Positions 6,665 to 13,173 of a stretch of 13,718 bases of DNA are shown one piece after another; position 1 is the stretch's first letter; every line of letters begins with the position of its first letter. The DNA comes from JBKHAJ01 sp964641125 (GTDB lineage: Bacteria > Spirochaetota > Spirochaetia > SPDA01 > CAZSGZ01). Where the stretch lies: the NCBI GenBank assembly GCA_964641125.1, contig CAZXMO010000075.1, forward strand, positions 1 to 13,718, read 5' to 3'. The notes beneath the pieces were generated by a model. The model saw only the letters and a list, made by a program, of their open reading frames with translations, had not been told where the DNA came from and did not search any database. Both the position numbers and the translations under genes were made by a program.

Positions 6665-7717
6665 TTATTCCACGATAAAAATCGCATTGGCGAAGGTGTC
6701 GTTGTCCTCGACATCGACCCGTGTTCCATTTTTCCAGTAGACAGTTTTATAGGTACTATCCTCGTATACATATCCCGCCACGTAAACGTCTCCACCCGCA
6801 GTAATTTCGATGTCGTATGCCGCTCCGTTCAACGCAAGGTCCGTAGGGGTTCCGTCTTCCCAGATGACAGCGACATCGTCATTAGTGCCGTTTTCATATT
6901 CACCTACCACGTATACTTTTCCATTATATATCTCTATTCCATAGGCGTAGGAATCGCTCGAATCATGAAGCACTGTATTGACACCGTCTTTCCAGTATAC
7001 CGCATTATATTCTCCGGACTGCTGGTCCCAGGTTCGTCCGGCGGCATAGACGTCGGTCCCGTCGACTTCGACATCGTACACGGCGCCGTCTTCATGGCCA
7101 GGGGGAAGATCCTGGGGTTCTCTCGTTCCGTCTTCCCAAACAATTGGTATCCAATAGCCGTTTCCCCCGGTATAATCGTGACCTCCTGCGTAAACTACTC
7201 CGTCTACGAGGATGTCGTGGACCTCTATGTTGTACGTACTATTGCTGTTCGTGGGCAAGGTCGTCCATGTTCCGTCCTTCCAGTATCCGACAACAGATCC
7301 GGAAGGATCGGGCTTATATCCTCCGACATAGACCGAACCGGCGGAGTCGACAAACACCGCGTTCGCACTTGCATCATCGGTGCCGCCGGCAAGCTCGGTA
7401 CCGGTGCCGTCTTCCCAGATGACCGCCACGTAATAGCCGGAGCTGTTTTCGTAGTATCCCGCCGTATAGGCAACACCTCCGGCCACGTGTATATCAAACG
7501 CTTCTGCGTAATCTTCCCCTGTCTTGAGATCGACACGGGTCGAACCGCTCCATTGAACGGCCACCTCTTCTCCGCTGGAAAGATCCTTCCTTCCGGCAAG
7601 ATGTATGACGGGAGCACCGTTTCCTCCGTCGTCTTGGATACCCGGCTGCGGGCAGCCGAGAATCAAAATCGCTAAAGCCGCCGTAATTACAATAGCTACA
7701 GATTTCAAGTATTTCAT
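6665..7717 (-). CDS. lipoprotein with seven propeller-like repeats
   Basis: This is a 350-residue exported lipoprotein of unknown function. The N-terminus MKYLKSVAIVITAALAILI followed by LGC is a type II signal peptide with the lipidated Cys at residue 22. The mature part consists of about seven repeats of 42-48 residues, each built on V-x-W-E/K-D-G-T near the start and a closing Y-D-I-x-V-x-G-G-x-V-Y-V-A-G-Y-x-Y strand pair, for example VAVIWEDGTGTEL and DVYVAGYVYEDSTYKTVYW. The seventh repeat ends at FANAIFIVE without its last strand, while the segment VIHLAGRKDLSSGEE before the first repeat resembles that strand. This fits a seven-bladed beta-propeller closed by its N-terminus, which is inference. 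ATG 7717 is chosen because GGAGG lies 5 nt upstream. The gene stands alone, with its own terminator and an upstream dyad. Confidence 0.85.
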   Translation of the reverse strand: MKYLKSVAIVITAALAILILGCPQPGIQDDGGNGAPVIHLAGRKDLSSGEEVAVQWSGSTRVDLKTGEDYAEAFDIHVAGGVAYTAGYYENSSGYYVAVIWEDGTGTELAGGTDDASANAVFVDSAGSVYVGGYKPDPSGSVVGYWKDGTWTTLPTNSNSTYNIEVHDILVDGVVYAGGHDYTGGNGYWIPIVWEDGTREPQDLPPGHEDGAVYDVEVDGTDVYAAGRTWDQQSGEYNAVYWKDGVNTVLHDSSDSYAYGIEIYNGKVYVVGEYENGTNDDVAVIWEDGTPTDLALNGAAYDIEITAGGDVYVAGYVYEDSTYKTVYWKNGTRVDVEDNDTFANAIFIVE

Positions 7718-7739
7718 GGGTACCTCCAACAAAAATATT

Positions 7740-7768
7740 TATATATTACCTATCTTGTAATATATAAG
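7740..7768. promoter_or_regulatory. 11-bp perfect dyad upstream of the lipoprotein gene
   Basis: TTATATATTAC (7740-7750) and GTAATATATAA (7758-7768) are exact inverted repeats around CTATCTT. The dyad lies 22 nt before the lipoprotein start codon. It could be a repressor operator or a weak 5'-UTR hairpin. Being all A/T except at the inner end, it is more likely a protein site than a stable RNA. Confidence 0.5.
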
Positions 7769-7796
7769 TTAAGCATGTTGCGGCCCCACCGTCAAG
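7768..7796 (-). promoter_or_regulatory. possible promoter of the lipoprotein gene
   Basis: On the minus strand TTGACG (7796-7791) is followed after 17 nt by TTAACT (7773-7768). The -35 is good but the -10 matches only 3 of 6 positions. If real, the dyad at 7740-7768 would cover the transcription start, as an operator would. Confidence 0.3.
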
Positions 7797-7894
7797 GCAA
7801 CGCGGTCAACATCTGCCGGACACCTCACGCCCTTTGCAATAACTCAATTTTTCTCATTCATTTTGCACTTTTGCTAATTCTTATAAAATCTTTA

Positions 7895-7921
7895 TTGACA
7901 TATGCACATTTCTCCTATAGT
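7895..7921 (+). promoter_or_regulatory. possible promoter before the PEBP pseudogene
   Basis: A perfect TTGACA (7895-7900) is followed after 15 nt by TATAGT (7916-7921), in an AT-rich stretch. The spacing is short for a sigma-70 promoter. It points at the PEBP remnant 31 nt downstream and may be its old promoter. Confidence 0.4.
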
Positions 7922-7951
7922 AATTAGTGCTATCACACAGTACTTCAGGAC

Positions 7952-8230
7952 AAAATTTGGTCGGGCCCGCCGGATAACACCGTTTCATTCGTGCTGATCT
8001 GCGACGACCCGGATGCTCCCATAGGCACATGGGTCCACTGGGTATACTTCGACATTCCTGCGGAGACATCGGGTCTTCCCGAAAACGTTCCCTCGGGCAA
8101 TGAACCGGAGACCTGCGGCATTCAGGACAGGAACGGGTAAAGACGGAACGATTACGGAGGGCCGTGCCCCCCGAGCGGGACCCACCGCTACTTCTTCAAG
8201 CTCTACGCCCTCGATAGCCGCCTCGGGCTC
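7952..8230 (+). pseudogene. YbhB/YbcL (PEBP/Raf kinase inhibitor-like) pseudogene
   Basis: One frame encodes the core of a bacterial phosphatidylethanolamine-binding-like protein: KIWSGPPDNTVSFVL, then ICDDPDAPIGTWVHWVYFDI, LPENVPSG, and after a stop NDYGGPCPPSGTHRYFFKLY. The D-P-D-A-P and G-x-H-R-Y signatures, which line the ligand pocket, are both kept. The frame is broken by TAA at 8138-8140, where the family has a Trp-Gly pair before R-N-D-Y-G-G. The first 25 or so residues before the W-S-G block are absent, with stops just upstream, and after ALDSRLGL the sequence departs from the family and runs into the 3' end of the VapC remnant. So the gene is truncated at both ends and carries an internal stop. 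The normal length is about 150-180 residues. Confidence 0.85.
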
Positions 8231-8254
8231 GTAGCCTGGCCGGGCGGAAGGTAT

Positions 8255-8583
8255 TCAATCCAAAGGATTGATCGTCCTCAGGTGTTCATTACTCGCTGCA
8301 GTGACCAACCTTGTATCGCAGCAGATAAATCCATCTAGATAGTTTTTTATGATCAATGCCGAAGAGAGTTGAATAGAATCAAGGGTTTTTAATTGATATG
8401 CGTCTATTAATTTTTCACACATTGTAATAGCACTGTCGACGTCAATGCCGAAAAGCTCTCGACTAAGGTTATTTCCGAGACAAAGACAATATCTGATTCA
8501 TTTAACAGAGCGGAAACAACCTCGCTGCCCGCTTCATCGATGTAGTTTTTTAATATAGCGCTGGTATCGAAATAATAGTTCAT
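8255..8583 (-). pseudogene. VapC-type PIN-domain toxin, internally deleted and frameshifted
   Basis: Two frames together make a shortened PIN-domain RNase. The N-terminal part, from ATG 8583, reads MNYYFDTSAILKNYIDEAG and later DIVFVSEITLVESFSAL, giving the first acidic residue (D6) and the conserved Glu of the PIN core. After a switch of frame near 8430-8440 the C-terminal part reads SAITMCEKLIDAYQLKTLDS, IQLSSALIIKNYLDGF and CCDTRLVTAASNE, ending INPLD at TGA 8257-8255; it holds the later acidic residues. The whole is about 109 codons against 130-145 usual, so a central stretch is missing as well as the frame being lost. The ATG overlaps the antitoxin stop as ATGA, the normal arrangement. 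The toxin is almost surely inactive. The 3' end abuts the PEBP remnant. Confidence 0.85.
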
Positions 8584-8807
8584 TCCTCGCTTCGTTCTTC
8601 TCTAAGAAAATCGGTGGTTGATTTCTTCCGGTTGCTCAGTCCAATTCGGGTTGTTTTTCGTTTCCACCCGGGCCGCCCCGGAGTAAGTGGTAGGATTTGC
8701 GCTACAGGTTTCCCCTTGCGTATAATGATGTAGCTTTCACCTTTTTCGATTCTCTCGAAATATTCTTTTGAATTATTTCTGAATTCCGTGAACTGTATAT
8801 AATCCAT
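8580..8807 (-). CDS. Phd/YefM-type antitoxin
   Basis: This intact 75-residue protein begins MDYIQFTEFRNNSKEYFERI, followed by EKGESYIIIRKGKPVAQILP, the standard Phd/YefM DNA-binding and dimerisation fold. The C-terminal 30 residues (basic, then DFLREERSEE) would be the toxin-wrapping tail. Antitoxins of this kind neutralise the toxin and repress their own promoter. GGGGTGA lies close upstream of the ATG, and a near-consensus promoter is found at 8841-8869. The stop overlaps the start of the vapC remnant. Since the toxin is broken, the antitoxin is now an orphan that may still act as a DNA-binding protein or protect against related toxins. The locus is more AT-rich than the metabolic genes, which would fit acquisition by transfer. 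Confidence 0.88.
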   Translation of the reverse strand: MDYIQFTEFRNNSKEYFERIEKGESYIIIRKGKPVAQILPLTPGRPGWKRKTTRIGLSNRKKSTTDFLREERSEE

Positions 8808-8840
8808 TCGTCACCCCGGGATGTATGACATTATTGTTTC

Positions 8841-8869
8841 ACTATAATTAAATTATTAGGATTCGTCAA
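8841..8869 (-). promoter_or_regulatory. sigma-70-like promoter of the toxin-antitoxin locus
   Basis: On the minus strand TTGACG (8869-8864), a 17-nt spacer and TATAGT (8846-8841) each match the consensus at 5 of 6 positions. The ATG of the antitoxin lies 33 nt beyond the -10. The flanking ATTATTG (8830-8836) and CAATAAT (8867-8873) form a 7-bp inverted repeat around the promoter, a possible autoregulation site. Confidence 0.7.
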
Positions 8870-8873
8870 TAAT

Positions 8874-9163
8874 CAGCACAGAGCTTTGAGCAAGGTTCTA
8901 CATTTTCAGCATGGGGCCTTTTCAGGAACATTCCTACGAAGAAAATAAACTGAGAAATACCGGCGGCCGCGCAGTGGTAGGTAGCCGAACGCCTGACCGC
9001 GGAGTGCATCAACGTCCATAAACTCATCAACGACGCGGAAGCCTAGGAATACGCCGCCGCATGACTTTTACGTATTTTATCCCCACGATCGGGGGCAGTA
9101 CAAAAAGACTATGGTTCCCCCTTTTAAAAAGTGATACACTATACGAAATACAAGGAGATAAAG
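8874..9163. other. non-coding stretch with a possible coding scrap
   Basis: Together with the promoter region this leaves about 350 nt without a gene. The first half shows nothing I recognise. At 8984-9046 an open stretch of 20 codons reads AERLTAECINVHKLINDAEA before TAG, with GC-rich coding-like composition unlike the AT-rich DNA before it; it may be the tail of a lost gene, not identified. At the right end AAGGAG (9152-9157) is the ribosome binding site of the next gene, and TGATACACT (9132-9140) could be an extended -10. Confidence 0.4.
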
Positions 9164-10075
9164 ATGATGCAGGAAAGATACGGAAAGGCTTTCATGTTTC
9201 TCATTGTGTTGTTTTTTGTTCCGCCGTCTTTAGTCTGGTCCGTCGATTTCTTCGTGGACTACGCGGAAGGTGAGGTCGAGGTCAGACAGGGTTCTTACTG
9301 GGAAGAAGTGTATATCGGAGATGTTCTTTCCGACAGTGATACCCTGCGCCTTAACGGATACTGCGTTGTAGAGCTCTCCTATGACGACGAAGTCGTAACC
9401 CTTTCCAAACCCGGCACATACGCCTTAGGTGATTTGACCAAAGACATTTCGAGAAGAAAATCGGTCGGATTCTCTTCGCTGCTCTCGGAAAAGGTGCAGA
9501 CTGCCTTAAGGGGAAATAAACACATGGAACAGAGCACCGTCGGCGGGGTACGGGGTTCCCAGGCGGTAGAACAGGAGCAGATGTCCTGGATGGCGAGCGA
9601 CACCCTGGACCTCATCGAGACCGGAAAGGAAAAGTTCGCAACAGGTAAAATAGATGCGGCCTTAGGTCTTTTTCAGGAGGCCTACGATTACGCCTTGGAC
9701 GCCTTCGAGGAAGGAAAGGCTGCTTTTTATCTCGCGGGATGCTACGATGTTCAGGGTTCCACGGGTAAAGCCCTTTCACTGCTCGAAGATGTCGATGTCG
9801 GTCCTAACTCGGAAGAGTATTTCGACTTCCGCGTTCTCAAGGGGAAACTGCTCATCGAGATCTTCGCCTACTCCGAGGCGGAAGATATACTATCCGCTGT
9901 GGATGTTTCATCCGCCGATCCCGGGACCTCCCAGCTCATCTACTTTCTCCTAGGCGTCGCCTGTCTCGGTCAGGACAAGACCGGACCCGCGCGGGACTAC
10001 CTGACTCGGGCCCGGGACTTCGACGCTGATAGCGATACCGGAATTGCCGCGGCTCAGATGCTGGGTACTCTTTAG
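9164..10075 (+). CDS. exported FecR-domain and TPR-repeat protein
   Basis: From ATG 9164, six nt after AAGGAG, this is a 303-residue secreted or periplasmic protein. Residues 1-26 are a signal peptide (FMFLIVLFFVPPSLVWS, cleavage likely before VDFF); no lipobox is present. Residues 27-95 look like a FecR-type beta-sandwich: AEGEVEVRQGSYWEEVYIGD, then DTLRLNGYCVVELSYDDEVV and a closing LSKPGTYAL. Residues 150-303 are helical and TPR-like (TGKIDAALGLFQEAYDYALD, AAFYLAGCYDVQGSTGKALS, and LGVACLGQDKTGPARDYLTR). Such FecR plus TPR proteins are common in spirochaetes, with unknown partners; TPRs suggest protein binding. A GTG at 9131 in the same frame is less likely because it lies upstream of the ribosome binding site. 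The gene stands alone. Confidence 0.8.
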   Translation: MMQERYGKAFMFLIVLFFVPPSLVWSVDFFVDYAEGEVEVRQGSYWEEVYIGDVLSDSDTLRLNGYCVVELSYDDEVVTLSKPGTYALGDLTKDISRRKSVGFSSLLSEKVQTALRGNKHMEQSTVGGVRGSQAVEQEQMSWMASDTLDLIETGKEKFATGKIDAALGLFQEAYDYALDAFEEGKAAFYLAGCYDVQGSTGKALSLLEDVDVGPNSEEYFDFRVLKGKLLIEIFAYSEAEDILSAVDVSSADPGTSQLIYFLLGVACLGQDKTGPARDYLTRARDFDADSDTGIAAAQMLGTL

Positions 10076-10131
10076 GGCCCGGGCAAAACAACCTCTATAC
10101 CCGCCTCCCTACCGCCTTCGAACGCGGCGTA

Positions 10132-10809
10132 TTACCGTCTGCTGAGCAGAACTAACCGCAGCAGGGTTAGTACCGAGGCGAGGGCGGATGCCACGTAGGT
10201 CATGGCCGCCGCGGAGAGCACCTTTTTAGCGCCCTCCACTTCCCCGCCAGTCAGGCTCCCGGTGCCGGACAGGATCCGGACCGCCCTTTTCGATGCGTTG
10301 AACTCTATCGGCAGGGTAATGAGGGTAAACACCACGGCAAAGCTGAACAGTATTATTCCGATATCGATAAGGACCGGGTACGCGCCGAGGATCAGCCCTC
10401 CGATGACTAAGATCGGCCCGAGTTTCGACCCGAAGGAAGCGACCGGATGCACGGTGTTTCTCAATGTAAGGGGGGTGTAGGAACGGGCATGCTGAATAGC
10501 ATGCCCCGCTTCATGGGCGGCAATCCCGGCGGCGGCGACGCTGGTCCCCCGGTACACCCCCTCGGAAAGGCGTAAGGTCTTCGACCGGGGATCGTAGTGG
10601 TCGGTCAAATTTCCCGAAACCGGCTCGATTTTCACATCACCGATATTATGGGTCTGCAGAATGTATTCGGCAATCCGCCTGCCGCTTACATTCGACTGAA
10701 TCTTAACCTTTGAATACTTTCGGTAGGTACTTCTTACCCTGTTCTGAGCAATTACACCCAGAAGGATCGCGGGAATAAGAAGCCACCAGTATGAAAACAA
10801 ATACGTCAT
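10132..10809 (-). CDS. YugP-type membrane zinc metallopeptidase
   Basis: This 225-residue integral membrane protein belongs to the neutral zinc metallopeptidases of the YugP family (COG2738). The zinc motif H-E-x-x-H is intact as HEAGH at residues 99-103, preceded by the family block GNLTDHYDPRSKTLRLSEGV (66-85) and followed by AIQHARSYTPL. A third ligand is probably the Glu of LPIEFNASKRA. Membrane segments are at about 5-21, 130-150, 152-168 and 198-220. Length matches the family. The ATG at 10809 gives the usual hydrophobic N-terminus but has no clear ribosome binding site. Natural substrates of the family are unknown; membrane protein quality control is a reasonable guess. It stands alone between a plus-strand gene on one side and a repeat on the other. 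Confidence 0.9.
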   Translation of the reverse strand: MTYLFSYWWLLIPAILLGVIAQNRVRSTYRKYSKVKIQSNVSGRRIAEYILQTHNIGDVKIEPVSGNLTDHYDPRSKTLRLSEGVYRGTSVAAAGIAAHEAGHAIQHARSYTPLTLRNTVHPVASFGSKLGPILVIGGLILGAYPVLIDIGIILFSFAVVFTLITLPIEFNASKRAVRILSGTGSLTGGEVEGAKKVLSAAAMTYVASALASVLTLLRLVLLSRR

Positions 10810-10869
10810 AGGGGAAAATTAACACATTTGACGAAAAAGTCTATACCGAGTCTAAAAATGTTTGTGTTC

Positions 10870-10916
10870 ACATTCTCCTGTCGGAAAGGGACTGGAAAAA
10901 GCTTGCTGTTTCCAGT
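10870..10916. repeat. hairpin repeat, copy 1
   Basis: A 47-bp unit starting ACATTCTCCTGT and ending in a hairpin: CTGGAAA (10892-10898), 10-nt loop, TTTCCAG (10909-10915), extendable by one A-T pair. It recurs in the same orientation at 13217-13264 with one indel and a few substitutions. It lies 5 nt beyond the SUMF gene stop on the minus strand, so it may end that transcript, though only a CCCTTTCC tract follows. Confidence 0.8.
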
Positions 10917-10921
10917 TGGCA

Positions 10922-11862
10922 TCATTCCGATCTTGCAACCCGGAAGCCGACCACCTCAAATTCTGTTGAACCTGGACTACCACTCAACCTGAATCCGACC
11001 TGCAAATCGCTATCGGGATAGTTATAACCCCCGCCTCGATAGATACGATGAGTGCCGCTTACGCCTCTGTAGTCTGTTTGGGCTGATGTCGGGTAATCAC
11101 TATACCTGTCCCAGCACCATTCATACACATTGCCCGACATATCATGAATGGCCAGCTGATTTGCTGTTTTTGTTCCCACATCATGCGTTTCCCACCCATC
11201 GCCTGTATCTGAATTGTTCTTATACCACGCATAGTCTCCCACAACGGCTGATGTATCATGGGGGGCACTGGTATCACCCGATACATGGTCGTATCCCAGC
11301 CAGCTTGTGCCGTCTATATAACTGGCGGCATATTGCCACTCTCCTTCACTCGGCAGGCGGTAGCCGTTAGCTGTAGTCCAGTTTTCAACAGCCGAATCAG
11401 CTATAAAAACACCACCGTCTTCCGCAATAGCCGATTTTATTGTATTACCATTGTGTGTATAGACCGCGTCAAACCTTCCATTTCACTGCACGCATTACAC
11501 CAGACAATAGCATCCCGCCAGCTAATATTTGTTACCGGTTCATGTTCGGCATCGGTGGGCTGGGCACCCACTGTACCATTGCTTCCCTCTTGTCCATCAT
11601 TTGCAAACTCATAATCGTTATCTTCAGCCCATTGTTTGACTGTGTACCAGAGTTCGTACGTTACTTCGTATTGGGCAATTGAAAAAGATGATATGGTATG
11701 ATCAAAATTATCCGGACTTCCCGTTGTGGCTTTTTGGTTAAATGTGCCGCCGGGCACTGATACCAGATCACAAATGTCATCTTGCGCTGCAGTACCATCA
11801 TGGCTGCAACTCAATGCGGATAGAAAAAATAAAACTGCAAAAATTTTACCGGCCGTATTCAT
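10922..11862 (-). pseudogene. SUMF/FGE-sulfatase-domain lipoprotein, broken by one frameshift
   Basis: Two frames join into one protein of about 310 residues. The start MNTAGKIFAVLFFLSALSC is a lipoprotein signal with Cys19, and AGGAGG lies 6 nt before ATG 11862. The domain begins LVSVPGGTF and continues with YEVTYELWYTV and NISWRDAIVWCNACSEMEGL. After 'EGLT', near 11466-11469, the frame must gain one base to continue AVYTHNGNTIKSAIAEDGGV, NGYRLPSEGEWQYAASYI, DMSGNVYEWCWDRYSD, YRGGGYNYPDSDLQVGFR and GFRVARSE. These are the hallmarks of the formylglycine-generating-enzyme sulfatase domain. The C-terminal catalytic cysteines of true FGE are not present (RGGGYNYP where R-G-G-S...C is expected), so it would be a non-catalytic surface or binding domain. 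The lesion may be a true mutation or an assembly error. Its composition is more AT-rich than the metabolic genes. Confidence 0.82.
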
Positions 11863-12074
11863 AATCTTCCTCCTGTTACAAATTTCCCCGATTCCAGGCG
11901 GATAGCCCCTTTAAAGAGCCCGTCTTTGAATTGTTTGAATGGAAGTTCAGCAATCTGGCAACCTAGGACGGGGCGGCTAAGTCCTGTTGGTGGATTACAA
12001 GATGTAACCGATACGTGCATTGCAGCCCCTCGATTAGATTCGACTAATCTGATCTTTTTCAGTCGAAACCGTCG
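11863..12074 (-). promoter_or_regulatory. long structured 5' leader of the SUMF gene
   Basis: From the likely start point near 12074 to ATG 11862 there are about 210 nt with several hairpins. In transcript order they are GTCGA/TCGAC (12076-12062), GATTAG/CTAATC with a 6-nt loop (12049-12032), GGTTAC/GTAATC with one G-U (12009-11993), and CAAC-AGGAC/GTCCT-AG-GTTG with a 2-nt bulge (11989-11959). The AGGAGG of the gene follows downstream. I do not recognise a known riboswitch class. An 82-codon reading frame (12107-11859) crosses the region, but its start lies upstream of the promoter and has no ribosome binding site. Confidence 0.45.
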
Positions 12075-12080
12075 ACAGAC

Positions 12081-12089
12081 AGTATACCA
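12081..12089 (-). promoter_or_regulatory. extended -10 element for the SUMF gene
   Basis: On the minus strand TGGTATACT reads as an extended -10 (TG-n-TATACT, 5 of 6 to TATAAT). No good -35 lies 16-18 nt upstream, which is acceptable for an extended -10 promoter. Confidence 0.45.
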
Positions 12090-12212
12090 CATTTTAAATG
12101 GGAACACACGGAATTAAAATAAAGAGGGCGAAAAGACGGGAGGTTAGACAGGCCCTTTAAATGCAGTATTCCGTGAAATGCTTTATTCACGTCTGTGCTC
12201 TTTAGATAACAA

Positions 12213-12240
12213 TTGATTTATTAGGTTTTCGTGATATTAT
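12213..12240 (+). promoter_or_regulatory. promoter of the TolB-like lipoprotein gene
   Basis: TTGATT (12213-12218), a 16-nt spacer and TATTAT (12235-12240), with TG one base before the -10, make an extended sigma-70 promoter. The ATG follows 36 nt later. Just upstream, CGTGAA (12172-12177) and TTCACG (12186-12191) form a 6-bp inverted repeat that may be an operator. The rest of 12090-12212 shows nothing else I recognise. Confidence 0.6.
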
Positions 12241-12276
12241 TAAAACAATGGTATTAACTTAATTGGGGGATAGTGT

Positions 12277-13173
12277 ATGTTAAGGATAAGCAAGGTTTTC
12301 GGTTCGATCGTACCGGCACTTGTTCTGATTGCCCTGGCGGGGTGCAATACGGGGAGCGGGGATGGAGGCTCTCAGGCCATCGTGTTCTCTTCCGACCGGG
12401 ATGGAGATATGGAGATATTCGTCATGGATGCCGACGGGTCGAACCAGACCCAGCTCACCAACAACGATGCAGGTGATATCTACCCGGTGTGGTCGCCCGA
12501 CGGGACCAAGATCGCGTTCGCGAGTGATTCGGGGGGAGATTACGAAATATACATCATGGAAGCGGACGGGACGAACATTACCCAGGTGACGGACGACCCC
12601 GGTGTTGCAAATCATCAGCCCTCCTGGTCTCCCGATGGAAGTCAGCTGGTGTTCTCAGGGTATCGGAACAGTGTCTATGATATTATAAGGATCAACACCG
12701 ACGGGACCGGTGAATTGAACCTCACCAACAGTAATACCACCGAGGATATGTATCCTCGGTGGGCACCGGAAAACCAGATTGTTTACTCGTCGGGTCCAGA
12801 TTTGTTTGGTAATAGTATCGAGATATGGGAAATGAACGATGACGGGACGGGCAATACCCAGCTGACGAATAACGCCCGGGCGGACAACACACCGAGCTGG
12901 CACCCGAACGGTTCGGCCGTCGTATACGCACATAACCATCCTGACTCCGACAAGTTTGAGATTTACACCATGAACTCTTCCGGCGGCGATGTCACCCGGT
13001 TGACCGACAATTCAGACACCGACTTTTATCCGTGGTACTCCGCGGACGGCGAGAGCATCGTGTTTCGCAGCGATCAGGAGGGGAGCGACCAGATATGGAT
13101 CATGAACGCGGACGGTTCCGGACAGCAGAAACTGACCTCCGCGGGCACTAATAATTTCCCGTGTATGAAATGA
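12277..13173 (+). CDS. TolB-like six-bladed beta-propeller lipoprotein (PD40 repeats)
   Basis: This 298-residue lipoprotein starts at ATG 12277, six nt after GGGGGA. The signal peptide ends in VLIALAGC, with the lipidated Cys at residue 23. The rest is six PD40 (WD40-like) repeats of 42-47 residues, each with the pattern I-V-F-x-S-D...E-I-Y-x-M-x-A-D-G-S/T-x-x-x-x-L-T...P-x-W-S-P-D-G, for instance EIFVMDADGSNQTQLTNN and PVWSPDGTKIAFASD. These make a six-bladed propeller like the C-terminal domain of TolB. The N-terminal TolB domain is absent, so this is not the Tol-Pal TolB itself; such stand-alone lipoproteins are common in bacteria of several phyla and may bind envelope proteins or glycans. 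It is transcribed away from the SUMF gene, from a divergent promoter region. Function unknown. Confidence 0.88.
   Translation: MLRISKVFGSIVPALVLIALAGCNTGSGDGGSQAIVFSSDRDGDMEIFVMDADGSNQTQLTNNDAGDIYPVWSPDGTKIAFASDSGGDYEIYIMEADGTNITQVTDDPGVANHQPSWSPDGSQLVFSGYRNSVYDIIRINTDGTGELNLTNSNTTEDMYPRWAPENQIVYSSGPDLFGNSIEIWEMNDDGTGNTQLTNNARADNTPSWHPNGSAVVYAHNHPDSDKFEIYTMNSSGGDVTRLTDNSDTDFYPWYSADGESIVFRSDQEGSDQIWIMNADGSGQQKLTSAGTNNFPCMK

Noticed and set aside
6965..7675. Long plus-strand reading frame of 236 codons
   Set aside because: It mirrors the repeat lipoprotein gene, whose signal peptide, ribosome binding site and terminator are clear.
11959..11989. Integron attC-like imperfect hairpin (CAAC...GTTG)
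   Set aside because: The outer boxes do not fit the RYYYAAC/GTTRRRY consensus, the element is too short, and no integrase or cassette array is visible.
11859..12107. Minus-strand reading frame of 82 codons upstream of the SUMF gene
   Set aside because: No ribosome binding site, start upstream of the likely promoter, and no family resemblance that I recognise; the region is better read as a leader. It is kept as a caveat there.
12277..13173. TolB of the Tol-Pal system
   Set aside because: The protein has a lipobox and only the propeller part; the TolB N-terminal domain and the tol/pal neighbours are missing.
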